DNA of 64,000 nucleotides from Cordia subcordata. Its lineage: Eukaryota; Streptophyta; Magnoliopsida; Boraginales; Cordiaceae. How positions within the stretch are numbered: the stretch's first letter is position 1; each line of letters begins with the position of its first letter. The stretch spans positions 33,995,501 through 34,059,500 of the forward strand of contig JAPTOF010000001.1 of NCBI GenBank assembly GCA_028554755.1, given 5' to 3'. Positions 47,731-59,576 of the stretch are shown here, piece by piece. The position numbers and the translations under genes were made by a program. The notes under the pieces were generated by a model. It searched no databases, was not told the origin of the DNA, and saw nothing but the letters and a program-made list of their open reading frames with translations.

Positions 47731-50700
47731 TCATCTGCAGTCCGTTGAATTAAAAGTGTCTGCCAATCCTGAAGGCCTCGAGCGGATGCTTGAATGCGTT
47801 TGGCTGTAGGAGAGATCGTCAAACAATCTGGATGTACCTTCATTAGCTTGCCATCTTTGAAGGACTTGAGGAAGACTCATATGGAGGTCAATGCCATAAC
47901 TTTCCTCCTCTGTATGGTTAGAAGGTTTCCATTGCTCTACAAGGGGACCCAGGACATTAACCGCATGTCCCATGTCTGGTCTCTGGAATGATTCGCGGGC
48001 AGTGCAGTGGCCTGCCAACTCAGCAACCTTGCAAATGCTCTCATAAGTTTCATCATCGTGATCAAGAACTGGATCAATAGCCTTTTGAAGGTTGTCTTTG
48101 TTGATAAGGACCCTGCGGAACCATGTGACCAAATGAGACCTCTCATCTGGCACAGACTCATCAAGAGCTTTTCGACCCGTGATTATCTCCATGAGAACGA
48201 CTCCAAATGCATAAACGTCCACCTTTGTAGTCACTCGTCCAGTAGCTGTAGGGAAAAAAAGATAAAAGGAAATGAGGTTATTCTTTTGTAACTAAAAGCT
48301 CTCAAGGAAAATAAACCGAGTTATTCCACATAAAGATGTTTGTAGTGCCAATCAATCACACGACACTCCAAAATGCAAAACACCTGGAGAGAATGATTCT
48401 TAATAAGGAATTGATGAGAAATTGAGAACTACTACTATACACCGAATTGATGAGAACTAACTACCATATGCAAACTACCACTGGAAGCAAGTTCGACCAT
48501 CTTAAGAAAGAAAAAATTGAGGCAATAACACATCACTTGCGGTATTCTAAATGGATCTAAAACTTCCAAAAACAAAACATCTACTTTTTCCATGATCCTT
48601 GCCCATATTTTGACTATAACGGGATTAAGAATAGACCACAACATTAACTAAAAGTAGGATGAAGTCAGTAGCATTTAACATAATCCACTTAACAATCTCA
48701 ATCCATGAGAACTTAACTAGTTATTTCACACTGTATAAGCAAGAAAGACTAGCTAAAACGTTAGAGTTTATCATGCAGGCATAGACATTGTTTAAATGGA
48801 TATCATGAAGTGAAAGCAGTAGAAAGGATCCTTACCAGCATACTCAGGTGCGAGATATCCAAATGTTCCTGCCAACCGCGTCTCAACAGAGTATTTCCCA
48901 TCAGGTGCATTTCTGACCAGTCCAAAGTCTGCAACCTTTGCTCTCATATCGTCACCAAGAAGTATATTAGAGGGTTTCAGGTCTCTATGGATAAAACTTT
49001 GTTGTGCTAAGCTGTGTAAATATTCAACCCCCCTTGCCACATCCAATGCTATTGTTACCCTCTCCTTCCAAGTTAAAGGCCGATAGCCATGTTCTTGCCA
49101 CTCAAACAGATGCTGACTTAGCGTTCCCTGTGGCATGTACTCGTATACTAGTAGCCTCTCATTGCCATTGATACAGTAACCAAGGAGAGCAACCAGATGC
49201 CTGTGCCTAACTTTTGTAAGGACAGCAATTTCTGCCTGAAATTCATTCATTCCTTTTGTACCCATTGCGCCAGATTCCATCCTCTTGACTGCAATCTTGG
49301 TTCCATCATGCAATTCGCCCTTGTAAACAACTCCAAATCCTCCTCTCCCCAATACATTTTCTTCACTGAAATTATTCGTTACTTGTTGAAGGACTTGAAT
49401 TGAGATAGCAACATTTCCACCTTCAAATATGGGAATTTCGCTAGGATCACCACTGCTCTGGCTCTGTAATTCACTTGGAACTCCAGCATATCCATTCACT
49501 GAAGGAATAACACTAGTCTTCACCATTTCCTTCCCTTGCTCAGAACCCTCAACTCTACCGAATCTCTTGTGACGTCTCTTCACATAACACTTGTGAGACA
49601 CAGACAACACCACACCAATGAAAACCAGAACAGAGATAACAACACCTGCAATCATACCACCAGAAACTGAAGATCCATTAGAACTCTGGGATGAACTTCC
49701 ACCTGGGGTGCCCGAATTCGATCCAGAACCTGAACCTCCACCACTCCCTCCACCACCACCATCACTCCCAGTTTTACCAAGTAATGGATTACCACTATGA
49801 TTAAAATTCACGCTAGTCCGGAAAACGGGTATAGGCCCAGATAGATTGTTATTAGACACATTAAGAACTTGCAGTTGAGCCAAAGTTGTCAAGCTTTCCG
49901 GGATAGCACCCGTAAGATTATTATCATTCAAAAACAAACTCCTCAAACTTGTCAATTTTGCAAAAGCGGGTGAAATGGTACCTGAAAACTTCTGGTTACC
50001 AAAATGTACATTGGTCACATTCTTCCTCTGTGCATCGCAACTAACAGATCTCCACCCTTGGCAAGCATCATTCCCTTGCCAAGACTCCGCTAATGGCATT
50101 GGGTACCCAATAGCACCAGCAACATCAAGAAGCGCACTAACCTGCGGATCACAAGGCCCTGGAGTAATCCTACAGAAACTGTTAGTACTCCCCAAAGTAA
50201 TATCCACGCCATCGCGAAACTTAGGCATTGGACCCTGCAACTTGTTGTTCTGCAAAGAAATGTTAACTAAATTCGGAAGATCCACTAAAGACTGTGGAAC
50301 TATACCCGTTAACTGATTATCCCTCAGCTGCAAATCGAACAAATTCTCACATTTAGACAAATCCGGAATAGGACCTGTAAATGAATTCGAATGCAACCAC
50401 ACTTGATATAGCTGTGTCATATTAGCTAATACATCTAATGTGCCTGATAAACCAGTTTCCTTTTGGTTATTCAACCACAAGTTTGCTATCTCTGAATTCC
50501 CCAGAGATAAAGGCAATGGTCCTGTGAGATTATTGTAAGACAACCTCAGATCCCGCAGATTCGGAAAAGAACCAAATATATCAGGAATGACACCCCGAAT
50601 GCTCGCAAAACTCGCGGTGAAACTCGCTAAGTTGGAGCTTTCTTGGATGTGAGTTGGGATTTCCCAACCAGGCAATTTAGAGTTATTGCTTATGCTCAAT

Positions 50701-51116
50701 GTCTGCAAGCTGGGGAGCCCCAACAGGAAGTTTTCAGGAACGGAGTCGAAGTCATTGAAGTCTAGAAACACTTCTTCTAGATTCGACATGTTTACTAAAG
50801 TTGGTAAAGGACCAGAGAGGAAGTTGCGCTGAAGAGCAAGTTTTTGGAGCTCGGAAAGCTGAGTGAGATCTGGAGGAAGAGTGCCGGAAAGGGACTGAGA
50901 CCTCAAGTTGATGGAGGTCACGCGGCCGGAGGAGTCGCAGTTTATGTTGGTCCAGGTGCAGTAGGGCTTGGAGGACGACCACCCATCTGGGGTTGGGTGG
51001 AGGGCGTTAAGGAGCTTCTTCATAACTGCGGCGTCATCGGCGGAGGAGAGGAAGGAGTGGCTCAGCAGCAGCAGGAGAAGAAGGTGGTGGTGGAGAAGGG
51101 TTTGGTGTGAGGCCAT
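47731..51116 (-). CDS. TMK: TMK-type leucine-rich-repeat receptor kinase
   Basis: Plasma-membrane receptor kinase of the TMK family, known in Arabidopsis for auxin-linked growth control. Two exons, 48836-51116 and 47731-48245, joined by a 590-bp GT-AG intron within [14 protein letters not shown]; 931 aa, the family length. From residue 1: signal peptide ([11 protein letters not shown] and a leucine run, cut near ADDAAVM), N-terminal LRRs, a Cys-containing non-LRR island (about 315-363), further LRRs to about 430, a Gly/Ser-rich linker, a transmembrane helix (about 487-506) and the kinase. The kinase keeps GRGGFG (590-595), Lys611, HRD (710-712), DFG (730-732) and [11 protein letters not shown], so it should be active. 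The frame is open 45 codons further up to 51251, but the signal peptide favours the ATG at 51114-51116. No lesion seen. TMK1 or TMK3 subtype not decided. Confidence 0.95.
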
Positions 51117-51188
51117 TGCCTTTGGGGGGTCTAAAATGGTGGTAGCATATAATGTGGGTGAGGTGGAGGGGAGACACTGCGTGTTTTG

Positions 51189-51202
51189 TGTGTGTGTGTG
51201 TT
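51189..51202. repeat. Short (TG)n repeat in the 5' region of the TMK gene
   Basis: A (TG)7-like tract about 75-90 bp upstream of the preferred start codon, probably in the 5' untranslated region. Confidence 0.7.
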
Positions 51203-51278
51203 CTTGGATGGTGTGTTGCTCTTGGAGAAGGGGAGGAGAAATGAATTTCAAGTGCCACTTCTTTGATGGTTTATCTTA

Positions 51279-51825
51279 TGGATTTTTTTTTTAAATAACA
51301 CAATTTAAATAATTAATTTTAAAAATAGTCTTATTTTTTTACTGGATTTCAAAATTAACATTTTCGATTTTTCAATAAATAAAATCGGGTATTCAAAAAA
51401 TGAAAACATGCTAAATACACAACGTATCGTAACGGACGGTATTTCAGCTTTTGAATAGTCGAATCGGCTATTCAAAAGCCGAAAAATCAGATGCAACGGC
51501 ACAATTTTTTATTTGTCTCGATTTTTGCGCTTTCGGTTATTTAATAGCCGAAATTAGCTTTTCAAAATCAGGAATCTGCCAGGGGAATATGTGCTGGACG
51601 ATTTTTCGGCTATTCAATAACCGAAAATAAATTCGACTATTCAATAGCCAATTTCGGCTATTCAAAAGCCAAAAAATGGTGGAATTTATTTTGTACGTTT
51701 TCGTTTTTTGAATACCCGTTTTCGTTTATTGAATAATCGAAAGTGCTATTTTTGAAACCCAACTACAAACAAGGCTGTTTTTGAAATTAATTATTTAAAT
51801 TGTGTTATTTGTAAAAAAAAAATTC
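51279..51825. mobile_element. Palindromic foldback MITE in the TMK promoter region
   Basis: 547 bp with inverted repeats of well over 100 bp (aaataacacaatttaaataa at the left, its complement at 51791-51813). The 9-bp flanks tttatctta (51270-51278) and tttatcttc (51826-51834) differ once, which points to a Mutator-like origin. The interior is built from repeated near-palindromes of the type CGGCTATTCAAAAGCCG, in both orientations. It ends about 160 bp upstream of the preferred ATG of the TMK gene. Confidence 0.78.
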
Positions 51826-51835
51826 TTTATCTTCT

Positions 51836-52750
51836 GTGATATGTGAAAGTATCACGTTACTCCTGTGTTCTCAAAACTTTAAATCGTCCCCTCGTGTTTT
51901 TTTTAAATTTATTACGTTGTCCTTCTCCATTAGATTTGAGCCACACGCCCTAAAAAAGCAGCTGGACTAAAATTTTTATGCGTGTTATCTTTTATTTGGA
52001 CAAAAATATCTTTGGGATGAAAAAAGGGGGTAAATTTCACTTTACCCCTGTGATATACAAAAGTATTAAATCACCACCCTATGTTCCCAAAACTTCAGAT
52101 CGTTCCCTTATGTTTTTTCGAAATTTATCATGATACCTCCATCCGTCAATTTTTCCGTTAGATTTGAGCTACATGTGCTAGAAATATCGCTGGTCAAACA
52201 TTTTTACTCGTTTTACCTTTTATTTACACGTTACCTTCTATTTGGACAAAAAATAACAAATTCCTTATTTCGTTTTCTTTTCCTTCGTCCTTTGCATTAA
52301 ATCATATCACTATACTCAATTAAAATCCATGCAATTGCAAATGAAAAGCTCCAAAAACCTCCTTGGTCATTTGCAAAACTGAGCAAAAGAAGAAGAAAAA
52401 GAAAGAAAGCAAAAGCAAACATGGGCCACTCTAATGTTTGGAACTCTCACAAGGGGAATTTGAAGTTTTGAAAACACAAGGGGCAACATAATACTTCTGT
52501 ATATCACAGGGAGACAATGTGATGCTTTCACATATCACAGGGGATAAACGTGAAATTTATCATCTAGGAATTAGAGGTAAAATTTTGTCATTTTAAACTT
52601 GAATTCAACGATGTTAGTGTTGAACTAATGGTAGGGAACGATGTGATCAATTTTGGAAAAACAAAAGGGGTGGTCTGAAGTTTTTGAAATACAGGGAAGT
52701 AATATGATATTTTGGCATATCATAGGGGGGTCACGTGAATTTTTTTCCAA
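51836..52750. mobile_element. Nested foldback elements of one family
   Basis: Motifs of the type cctgtgatatacaaaagtat and their complements occur at about 51836, 52048, 52500, 52530 and 52715. This gives an inner inverted-repeat unit of about 52029-52553 and outer copies around it, as if an element had inserted into a relative. No coding sequence; exact ends and target duplications were not resolved. Confidence 0.55.
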
Positions 52751-53825
52751 AAAAATTTGAAGTTATATGTGATATATTTTTTTAATCTGAAAGTAGAGTT
52801 GGGTTAACAATAACATAAAATTATTAATTATAGTCTAGATTGTCACAAATAAAAAACAAAATTTTTAAAAATGACAATGATAAAGGATAGATGGTATAAT
52901 TTACCCTTTCTATCTACTTTTGCATGTCTTGGGTGATAATTGATAAAAGTTTGGCCTTTTTAAAAAAAAAAAAAGTAAAAAAAGGGATAACATAACATTT
53001 ACATTTGTTAGTTATGCTTTAATTTCTCTGTTAGTTATATCAGTGTATCCACGATGTCTAGTTTTTCTTTTTCGCGACAAGAAAAATTCAATTAACGGAA
53101 TCCAAGTACCAGTACACCCAATGAAAAATTTGAACCTGGATCATAAGTTATGTCCTTCTCCAACTCTTACCACTGAGGATATCCCAGGAAACAATGATGT
53201 GTAGTTGTATCTACTGAGAACTTCTACTAATCTCATTTTTGTATCTTATCCCATATATTTTGTAACTACTCTCAATGAATAATAAACAAGAACAATATTT
53301 CTCATTGTAATACTTTTATATACCACTAAACTACAAGATTTGTGATAAAAATTGATTTTTATTAAATTACATTAAGCCTTATTTCATGAGAGTTCGAAAT
53401 TAACTCTTCCGCTAGTTCCATTTTCTAGCATCTCATCTAAATATCTTTATCCGATTTCTTTCCTCTAACTCTTCTTGTAATTATTCTCTTCATATTTCTA
53501 TACTTTTAACATTTACTCTCACATGTCGTCTTTTGGAACTTTAATGTTTAAATTTCTTTTTCTTTTTTCTTTTTGGGTTTTGTATGTCATTTTCATAATG
53601 GACTTGTGTTGCAATGACAGCTGCATGGAATGGTATTCCTGTCAACTTGCAGGGGTGTGGCGGTTGTGAGTTGGAAAATTTTGGTTTCTTTCTGCTGGGT
53701 ATTTTTGGTGCTCTCTCTCTCCTTTATTCTTTATTATTGGGTTTATAGTGGTGATTAATTTTGTGTTAGCGATAATGAATGAGAATCCTCTTAACACAAT
53801 AACGTTATAAATAAAATGTAATGAA
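52751..53825. other. Intergenic DNA, nothing recognised
   Basis: AT-rich sequence between the foldback cluster and the split MITE; no convincing frame or repeat. Confidence 0.55.
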
Positions 53826-53896
53826 GGCCTATTTTGGATTTTTTTAATGGAAAATGCATTTCTCCTAAAAAATACATTTGTTTTACAATAAGTATT
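53826..53896. mobile_element. Tourist-like MITE, copy 3, left part
   Basis: Starts GGCCTATTTTGGATT, a diverged version of the MITE end at 42489. It is interrupted by the copia element and resumes at 57567. Without the insert the MITE is about 219 bp, near the 227 bp of its relatives. Confidence 0.7.
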
Positions 53897-54117
53897 TGAA
53901 AGAAGAATTTTCCCTTTATTTTCCTTCAGCGAGCGATTGTACAAGATGCTCCATTAAGTAGGAGGTTTCCTACCATATTGACTAGGATGTATACAGAGGT
54001 AACAAATCAATTTACAGCTAAAATCTCTCAGTAATGATATACAAAATATCTCTGCCATAATTCATTAGGAAAACTTATATTACAGGAAATCACAAAGATT
54101 ATAGAGTTGCCTTATCA
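53897..54117 (-). repeat. 3' LTR of the deleted copia element
   Basis: Begins TGAAAG and ends TTATCA on the plus strand; nearly identical to 57340-57561. A purine tract (G-run followed by CGGCCT on the minus strand) touches it at 54118-54135. Confidence 0.9.
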
Positions 54118-54200
54118 AGGCCGCCCCCCCCCCCAAGCTGAGGGGAAGAAAGCACTGGAAGTTTGTCACGAAGTGCCTCGAAACGAGGCTTGAAGAGAGG

Positions 54201-54790
54201 CTATGTGAAAATATCAGCTAGCTGGTCAGTAGTGCCTATGTATTGCAGCTTCATTTGGCCATTTGCAACTTTTTTTCGCACAAAGTGAATATCAATTTCG
54301 ATGTGCCTGCTTCGATTGTGTATAATGGGATTTGTGGCAAGATAGATAGAGCTCACATTATCACAGTAAAGGAGAGGAGTGGTTAGAGGTTGCTGATTAA
54401 TGAACTTTAAGATCTCAATGACCCACATCAGTTCTGAAGCTAATGCCGCCATGGCCCGATACTCGGCTTCAGCACTGGATTTTGAAACGGTCGTTTGCTT
54501 TTTGGAGCTCCAGGATATGAGATTGAGGCCTAGAAAGATAGCAACTCCCGTAGTTGATGGCCTTGTGGTGGGACAACCTCCCCAATCTGCATCACTATAG
54601 CTAACCAATGTCCATTCTGGTGAGGATTAATAGAGAGACCAAGAGTGAGAGTTCCTTTGAGATAGCGGAGCACTCGCTTGGCGGCGATTAGATGTGAAGT
54701 GCGAGGGCAACACATAAATTGACAGATCGAATTAACCGCATAGGAGATATCAGGCCTGGTCATGGTTAGGAATTGAAGAGCACCCACCAA
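54201..54790 (-). pseudogene. copia RNase H region
   Basis: Two overlapping frames carry the end of reverse transcriptase ([22 protein letters not shown]) and RNase H ([34 protein letters not shown]). A frameshift near 54600 separates them and the usual C-terminal ADIFTK is cut short. Confidence 0.85.
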
Positions 54791-54995
54791 TCGTCAAAAT
54801 TCTGTAGGATCCGAAAGAGTTTCACCATCATCATCGGTGAGGCGGTCCCCAGACATAGGGGTTGCTACTGGCTTGACACCTTCGAGACCATATTCATGAA
54901 GCAATTGAAGAGAATATTTTTTTTGCGTTAATAATAAGCCTGTAGAAGTAGTGTGAACTTCCATCCCCAGAAAATAACGAAGGGACCAAGATCTT

Positions 54996-55876
54996 TCATG
55001 TCAAAAATAGGAGATTGATGAATGCATTGACAGAATGATCTGAACTACCAGTAATTATAATATCATCAACATAAATTAAGAGAAGAATGATCTGCCATTC
55101 AAAATGCCGATAAAATAAAGATGCATCATGTGAGATGATTGAAACTGGCAACTCTTGTATGAGAGTTTGCTGCGGCCAAACGGAGTTAAACACGGATAGC
55201 AGATTGAGCCAAAGACTCTGATCTCATTGTAATCAGGTGTACAACCATAGAATAATGAATAAGGAGATTGAGAATGGAGGATCGGAGTAGGCAACCTGTT
55301 AATTAAAAAGACCGCGGTGGAAAAAGCATGAACCCAAAAAGTTGATGGCAAATTGCTATGAGCAAGAAGAGTAATCCCTGTTTTAGTTATATGCCAATTC
55401 TTACATTCAGCCACTCTATTTTGTTCTGGAGTCCCTGGGCAACTCAGCTGGTGAACAATACCATGATTGTGAAATAGAGTTTTGAGACAATGATTAATAA
55501 ACTCAGCACCACCATCAGATTGTATGTATTTAATTGAGGTTTGACATATATTTTGAACCATATTAATGAAAATAGGAAAAATCACAGCAACATCAGATTT
55601 TTGAATAAGAGGATAAAACCAGGTAAAGCGACTACAATCATCAACTAACACAAGGTAATAACGAAAACCTTCAGGAGAAACAACCTGGGAAGGTCTCCAC
55701 ACATCACAATGTACTATATTAAGTAGAGTTGTAGAATGAGAAGCATTATTGTCAAATGGTAATCGACGACTTTTGCCTAGTTGACAACTGTCACAAATAT
55801 TATTATTGCAAGTTTGAATATAAGTGCCCAAAACCATCTGAAGGTGAAGAAGAACTTTGTGGGATGGATGACCCAA
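54996..55876 (-). pseudogene. copia integrase fused by deletion to a reverse transcriptase remnant
   Basis: The frame from 55876 has the pre-integrase zinc site (MGHPSHKVLLHL, CDSCQLGKSRRLPF) and the integrase core (VHCDVWRPS, QSDGGAEF, catalytic Glu in AECKNWH). After CYPCLTPFGRSKLS the sequence jumps to the reverse transcriptase segment IISHDASLFYRH and LLIYVDDIIITGSSDHS in an adjacent frame, so the whole middle of pol has been removed. Confidence 0.88.
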
Positions 55877-55885
55877 CCGTGCATG

Positions 55886-57285
55886 CTAGATAACTGAACT
55901 AACTTTGCTAGAAAAGAGACACTGTTTGGATGGTAGTGAGATGGAATAGAGTCCATTACTGAGTGGTCCTTGGTGGAGTAACCTTCCTGTCTTCGAGTCC
56001 TTAATAGAAAAACTAGTAGAATTAAATATAAAGTAACAATTGTGATATTTGCTAAACTGTGCACCAGAAAGTAGTCGATTAGCAAGAGAAGGAACATGCA
56101 AGACTGGAGTATTAACAGTTAATCCTTCAGATAAAGAAATGGAAGTACAACCAAGATGAGTTATAGAGAGTCCATTACCATCACCTATCATCACAGAGTC
56201 ACGGCCAGAATATTTTATCTTACCATTCATTTCATCGGCATTTGGAGTCATACTGTGAGTGGCACCAGTGTCCAAGTACCAGTTTGGATCAGCAGGTTCA
56301 GAGAGGTGCATGGCATTAAATGCTTTGGCACCTTCAGTCACCACATCATCAAGCGCCCAGCAGTGGTTGCTTTGTGATAGGGGAGACCACAGCGATAGCA
56401 GACGACATTTTAGGACCTTCCTCATCCTTGACCAGCACCTCGTGCGCGACCGTGACCACGAGAAAAACTACGACCAAAGCCATCAGTGTGTGGTTGTTGA
56501 TATTGTGAAGTATTAAAGGTAGATTGGCCTGGAGAAGAGGATGGTATAGGTGCCTGAGTTTGCTGAGGAGTCGACCTATGTGTAGCCCGTTGTCGAGCAA
56601 GAAAGGAAGTGGTGTGATCAAGAGAAGATGCAACAGCAGTAGCAAGACGTAATTCGAAGTCAAGTAATAATCCACAGACTTCGACAAAGGAGGGGGAGTC
56701 ACTCCTGTAATTGATGGCAGCGACTACGGGGTCGAATTCTGACCCCAGACCATTAAGTCTCCATAATATCAAGTCGTCATCATCGATATTTTTGCCAGCG
56801 CTAGAAAGGGCCAGGGCCAAGGATTTTTCCTTTTGAATGTAATCGTGAACAGAGAGGGATCCTTTGGACAGAGACTGCAGTGCCATTTTTAAATGTTGGA
56901 GAAGGGCGCGAGAGAGCGAACCATAGAGAGTCTCCAAGGTATTCCAAACGTCACAAGATGTAGCTTTGTCCATAACTTGAGAGAGGACAGAGTCAGAGAG
57001 AGATACAAGGATCCAGCCAAGAATCATTTGGTCAATAGTGTCCCATTTTGAGGCATCAGAGAGAGACGATGATTTGGTGATTGTGCCATCAAGGAAACCA
57101 AGTGGATGATGGCTACGGAGGATGGGTAAGACCTGAGTTTTCCATAGGAGATAATTATCAGTAGTGAGCTTTAGTGAAATATCTTGGTGAATTTGGGTGA
57201 TTGAAGGAAGGAGGGATGGTGGCTGAAGAGTAGTGGTAGTGTCCAAGTCAGTGGTAGAGGTAGATGATTTATCGTTGGCAGCCAT
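55886..57285 (-). pseudogene. copia gag and protease region
   Basis: The gag frame runs from MAANDKSS (57285) to about 56422 with the domain LTTDNYLLWKTQVLPILR, LETLYGSLSRALL and DDDLILWRLNGLGSEF. The protease frame follows, shifted, at 56425-55886 with the active-site WYLDTGATHSMT and LHVPSLANRLLS. A zinc-knuckle remnant lies between them near 56380. The frame change may be damage, since copia gag and pol are usually one frame. Confidence 0.85.
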
Positions 57286-57325
57286 GGAGGTAGGATTAGA
57301 GTATGCGTGGTGGTTTGACCTGAGC

Positions 57326-57339
57326 AAAAACTTATACCA
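57326..57339 (-). other. Degenerate primer binding site of the deleted copia element
   Basis: Minus-strand TGGTATAAG lies directly against the 5' LTR; the first six bases match the initiator methionine tRNA site and the rest have drifted. Confidence 0.6.
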
Positions 57340-57561
57340 TGAAAAAAGAATTTTTCCCTTTATTTTCCTTCAGCGAGCGATTGTACAAGATGCTCCATTA
57401 AGTAGAAGGTCTCCTACCATATTGACTAGGATGTATACAGAGGTAACAAATCAATTTACAGCTAAAATCTCTCGGTAATGATATACAAAATATCTCTGCC
57501 ATAATTCATTAGGAAAGCTCATATCACAGAAAATCACAAAGATTATGGAGTTGCCTTATCA
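57340..57561 (-). repeat. 5' LTR of the deleted copia element
   Basis: Partner of 53897-54117 with only a few differences, so this insertion is fairly young. Confidence 0.9.
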
Positions 57562-57566
57562 GTATT

Positions 57567-57714
57567 GGGTTTAGATTAAAAAATATGACACTCAAAAAAA
57601 ATTTCAACTGTAACATTTTTTAGAAGCCAAAATTTTTAACTATTTAAAAAATACTTTTTTCAAAAATGTTAAAAAAGTATTTTTTTATTTAAAAAACCCA
57701 ATTCAAACTAGTCC
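57567..57714. mobile_element. Tourist-like MITE, copy 3, right part
   Basis: Continues the MITE begun at 53826, ends AATTCAAACTAGTCC and is followed by TAA. The five bases 57562-57566 belong to the target duplication of the copia element. Confidence 0.7.
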
Positions 57715-59044
57715 TAATTATTGGTGTTTGATTGTGATACCTATGATAAAAAGAATAACAATCAGGTGTAACTTAGTAGTAGCACCCTTTACTTTGACTT
57801 ATAAATTTCAAATTTAAATGATCATTAAAAATAAATGAAGAACCATTATTGATAGTAACTATGATAATAGAATACATAATTTACGACCTGGTGAGCAATA
57901 TGATCGAGGAGGGTAAAAGTAGGGCCACTTCCTGCGTCTTTGAAATCCTACTAAAGTAGTGTTTGTTATATGCTTATTATAAGATGTTTAAAATAAGATC
58001 TTTTTTTTATAACTATAAGAAATAAAATGGAGATTAGGATCTTAAATCTTATAAGCAAAGAAAAAAGGACACGCTCGGTATTTTTTGAAAGTTTAATGAT
58101 ATTTTCATTTCCCAAAATACCCTTCAACTCTTTCTTAGCAGATCTCTAACTCTTTCTTGTTAGATATATCTCTGCACCTCACGCAATATCTCTCCACCTT
58201 CATAACCACCGCCACAATTGACGACCGACAGGGCCATCGTCAGGAACGGTGACCTTCAAGACCACCACCTCGGACTCTACCTCCTCACCGTCACCGAGGT
58301 ATTTTACTCACCTTTCTTTTATTCTTTTTTAGCTGTGTTGTGAAAATAATTTTTTCTTTTTCCTTTTTTCACTTAAAAAAGAATTATTAATTAGACCAAA
58401 AAGAGTTTGTATTAGTTTGTTAATTTTTCTATAGATTTTCAAATGGGAATTAAGAAATGTGAATGGGTTTGCTTCAATTTTACATTTTGTGGTTCTGTTA
58501 CTTTTCTGTTAATTTATTTTTATTTTTACAATTGCGCCGCTGCTACTGTTGTTGCTTGACTTGAAAAGCCTGGTTTTTTCTTTATTTTTATTTTTCCCCT
58601 TCAGTTTGTTTCTTATCGATCTAGATGTGTTTCTGTGCTTATGAATTTATTAAGCACATTCTATTTCTGATTATAGTTTCTTTCAGTTGTTCTTATTATT
58701 CTCTATTTCATGATCTATCTATCGTAATATAAATATAAGTTGGAATTATTTCCAAGTTAATTGTGTAAAATGCAGCTTTGTGTATTAGCTTCAGCTAAGT
58801 GTTGCTGAACTATTGCTGTGTTTGTTTACAGCTTATAATAAGCAACTTATCTTATTTTTCATCTTATCCAAAAAAGCATGTTTGTTTTGTACTTATAATA
58901 AGATGCTTATTTTAAGATGGCTTATTTAACATGTAAAAATTTAAGCAACAATCAGATGTCTTATTGGCTTATTGGGACACGGCTGGAATTTTGTAAATTG
59001 TTAATGAAACTTTACTTTCCGTTATTGCCCTCGTGTTTTTGCTT

Positions 59045-59576
59045 AATGCCATGATTGCCACTTCCTTTTCTTTTTCTGTTTTGTTTGCACCGACAGAGAG
59101 AGGCATATCCCTAACCCTATCAAATACAATCAAAGAAGAAGAAGAAGAAGAAGAGATCACGACCAGGTATTTTTTTTTTTTTTCAAAATATTCTTCTATG
59201 TCTCCGGCTTAAGATTGGCTTGAGAAATCCTAAATAATGAAGATGACATGTTGAATTCTCTTTTTTCTTTGTTGTTTTCTGATTAATGAAAGCACAAATA
59301 ATGAAAGCCTCTAATGCCATGATTGCCACTTCCTTTTCTTTTTCTGTTTTGTTTGCACCGACAGAGAGAGGCAAATCCCTAACCCTATCAAATACAATCA
59401 AAGAAGAAGAAGAAGAAGAGACCACGGCCAGGTATTTTTTTTTTTCAAAATATTCTTCTATGTCTCCGGCTTAGGATTGGCTTGAGAAATCCTAAATAAT
59501 GAAGATGACATGTTGAATTCTCTTTTTTATTTGTTGTTATCTGATTAATGAAAGCACAAATAATGAAAGCCTCTAA
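59045..59576 (+). repeat. Tandem duplication, two units of about 268 bp
   Basis: Units 59045-59312 and 59313-59576 are almost identical: aatgccatgattgcc, a run of GAA codons, then a GT-like donor (ccaggtattt). They differ in the number of GAA triplets and in the length of a T run. Each looks like a leader exon plus the start of an intron, so the transposon transcript may carry a duplicated leader exon. Confidence 0.85.

Larger units (their letters stand above)
53897..57561 (-). mobile_element. Ty1/copia retrotransposon with large internal deletion
   Basis: LTRs of 221-222 bp (53897-54117 and 57340-57561), TG...CA ends, and a perfect 5-bp target duplication GTATT (53892-53896 and 57562-57566). 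Gene order on the minus strand is gag, protease, integrase, then only the YVDD end of reverse transcriptase and RNase H. About 1.3 kb covering the integrase C-terminus and most of the reverse transcriptase is missing compared with the element at 7509-12120. It depends on another element for movement, if it can move at all. Confidence 0.93.

Noticed and set aside
49618..49800. Proline/glutamate-rich frame on the plus strand
   Set aside because: It is the reverse of the Gly/Ser-rich linker and membrane segment of the TMK gene.
54118..54135. Run of C as an unusual regulatory site
   Set aside because: Read on the minus strand it is the purine tract of the copia element next to its 3' LTR.
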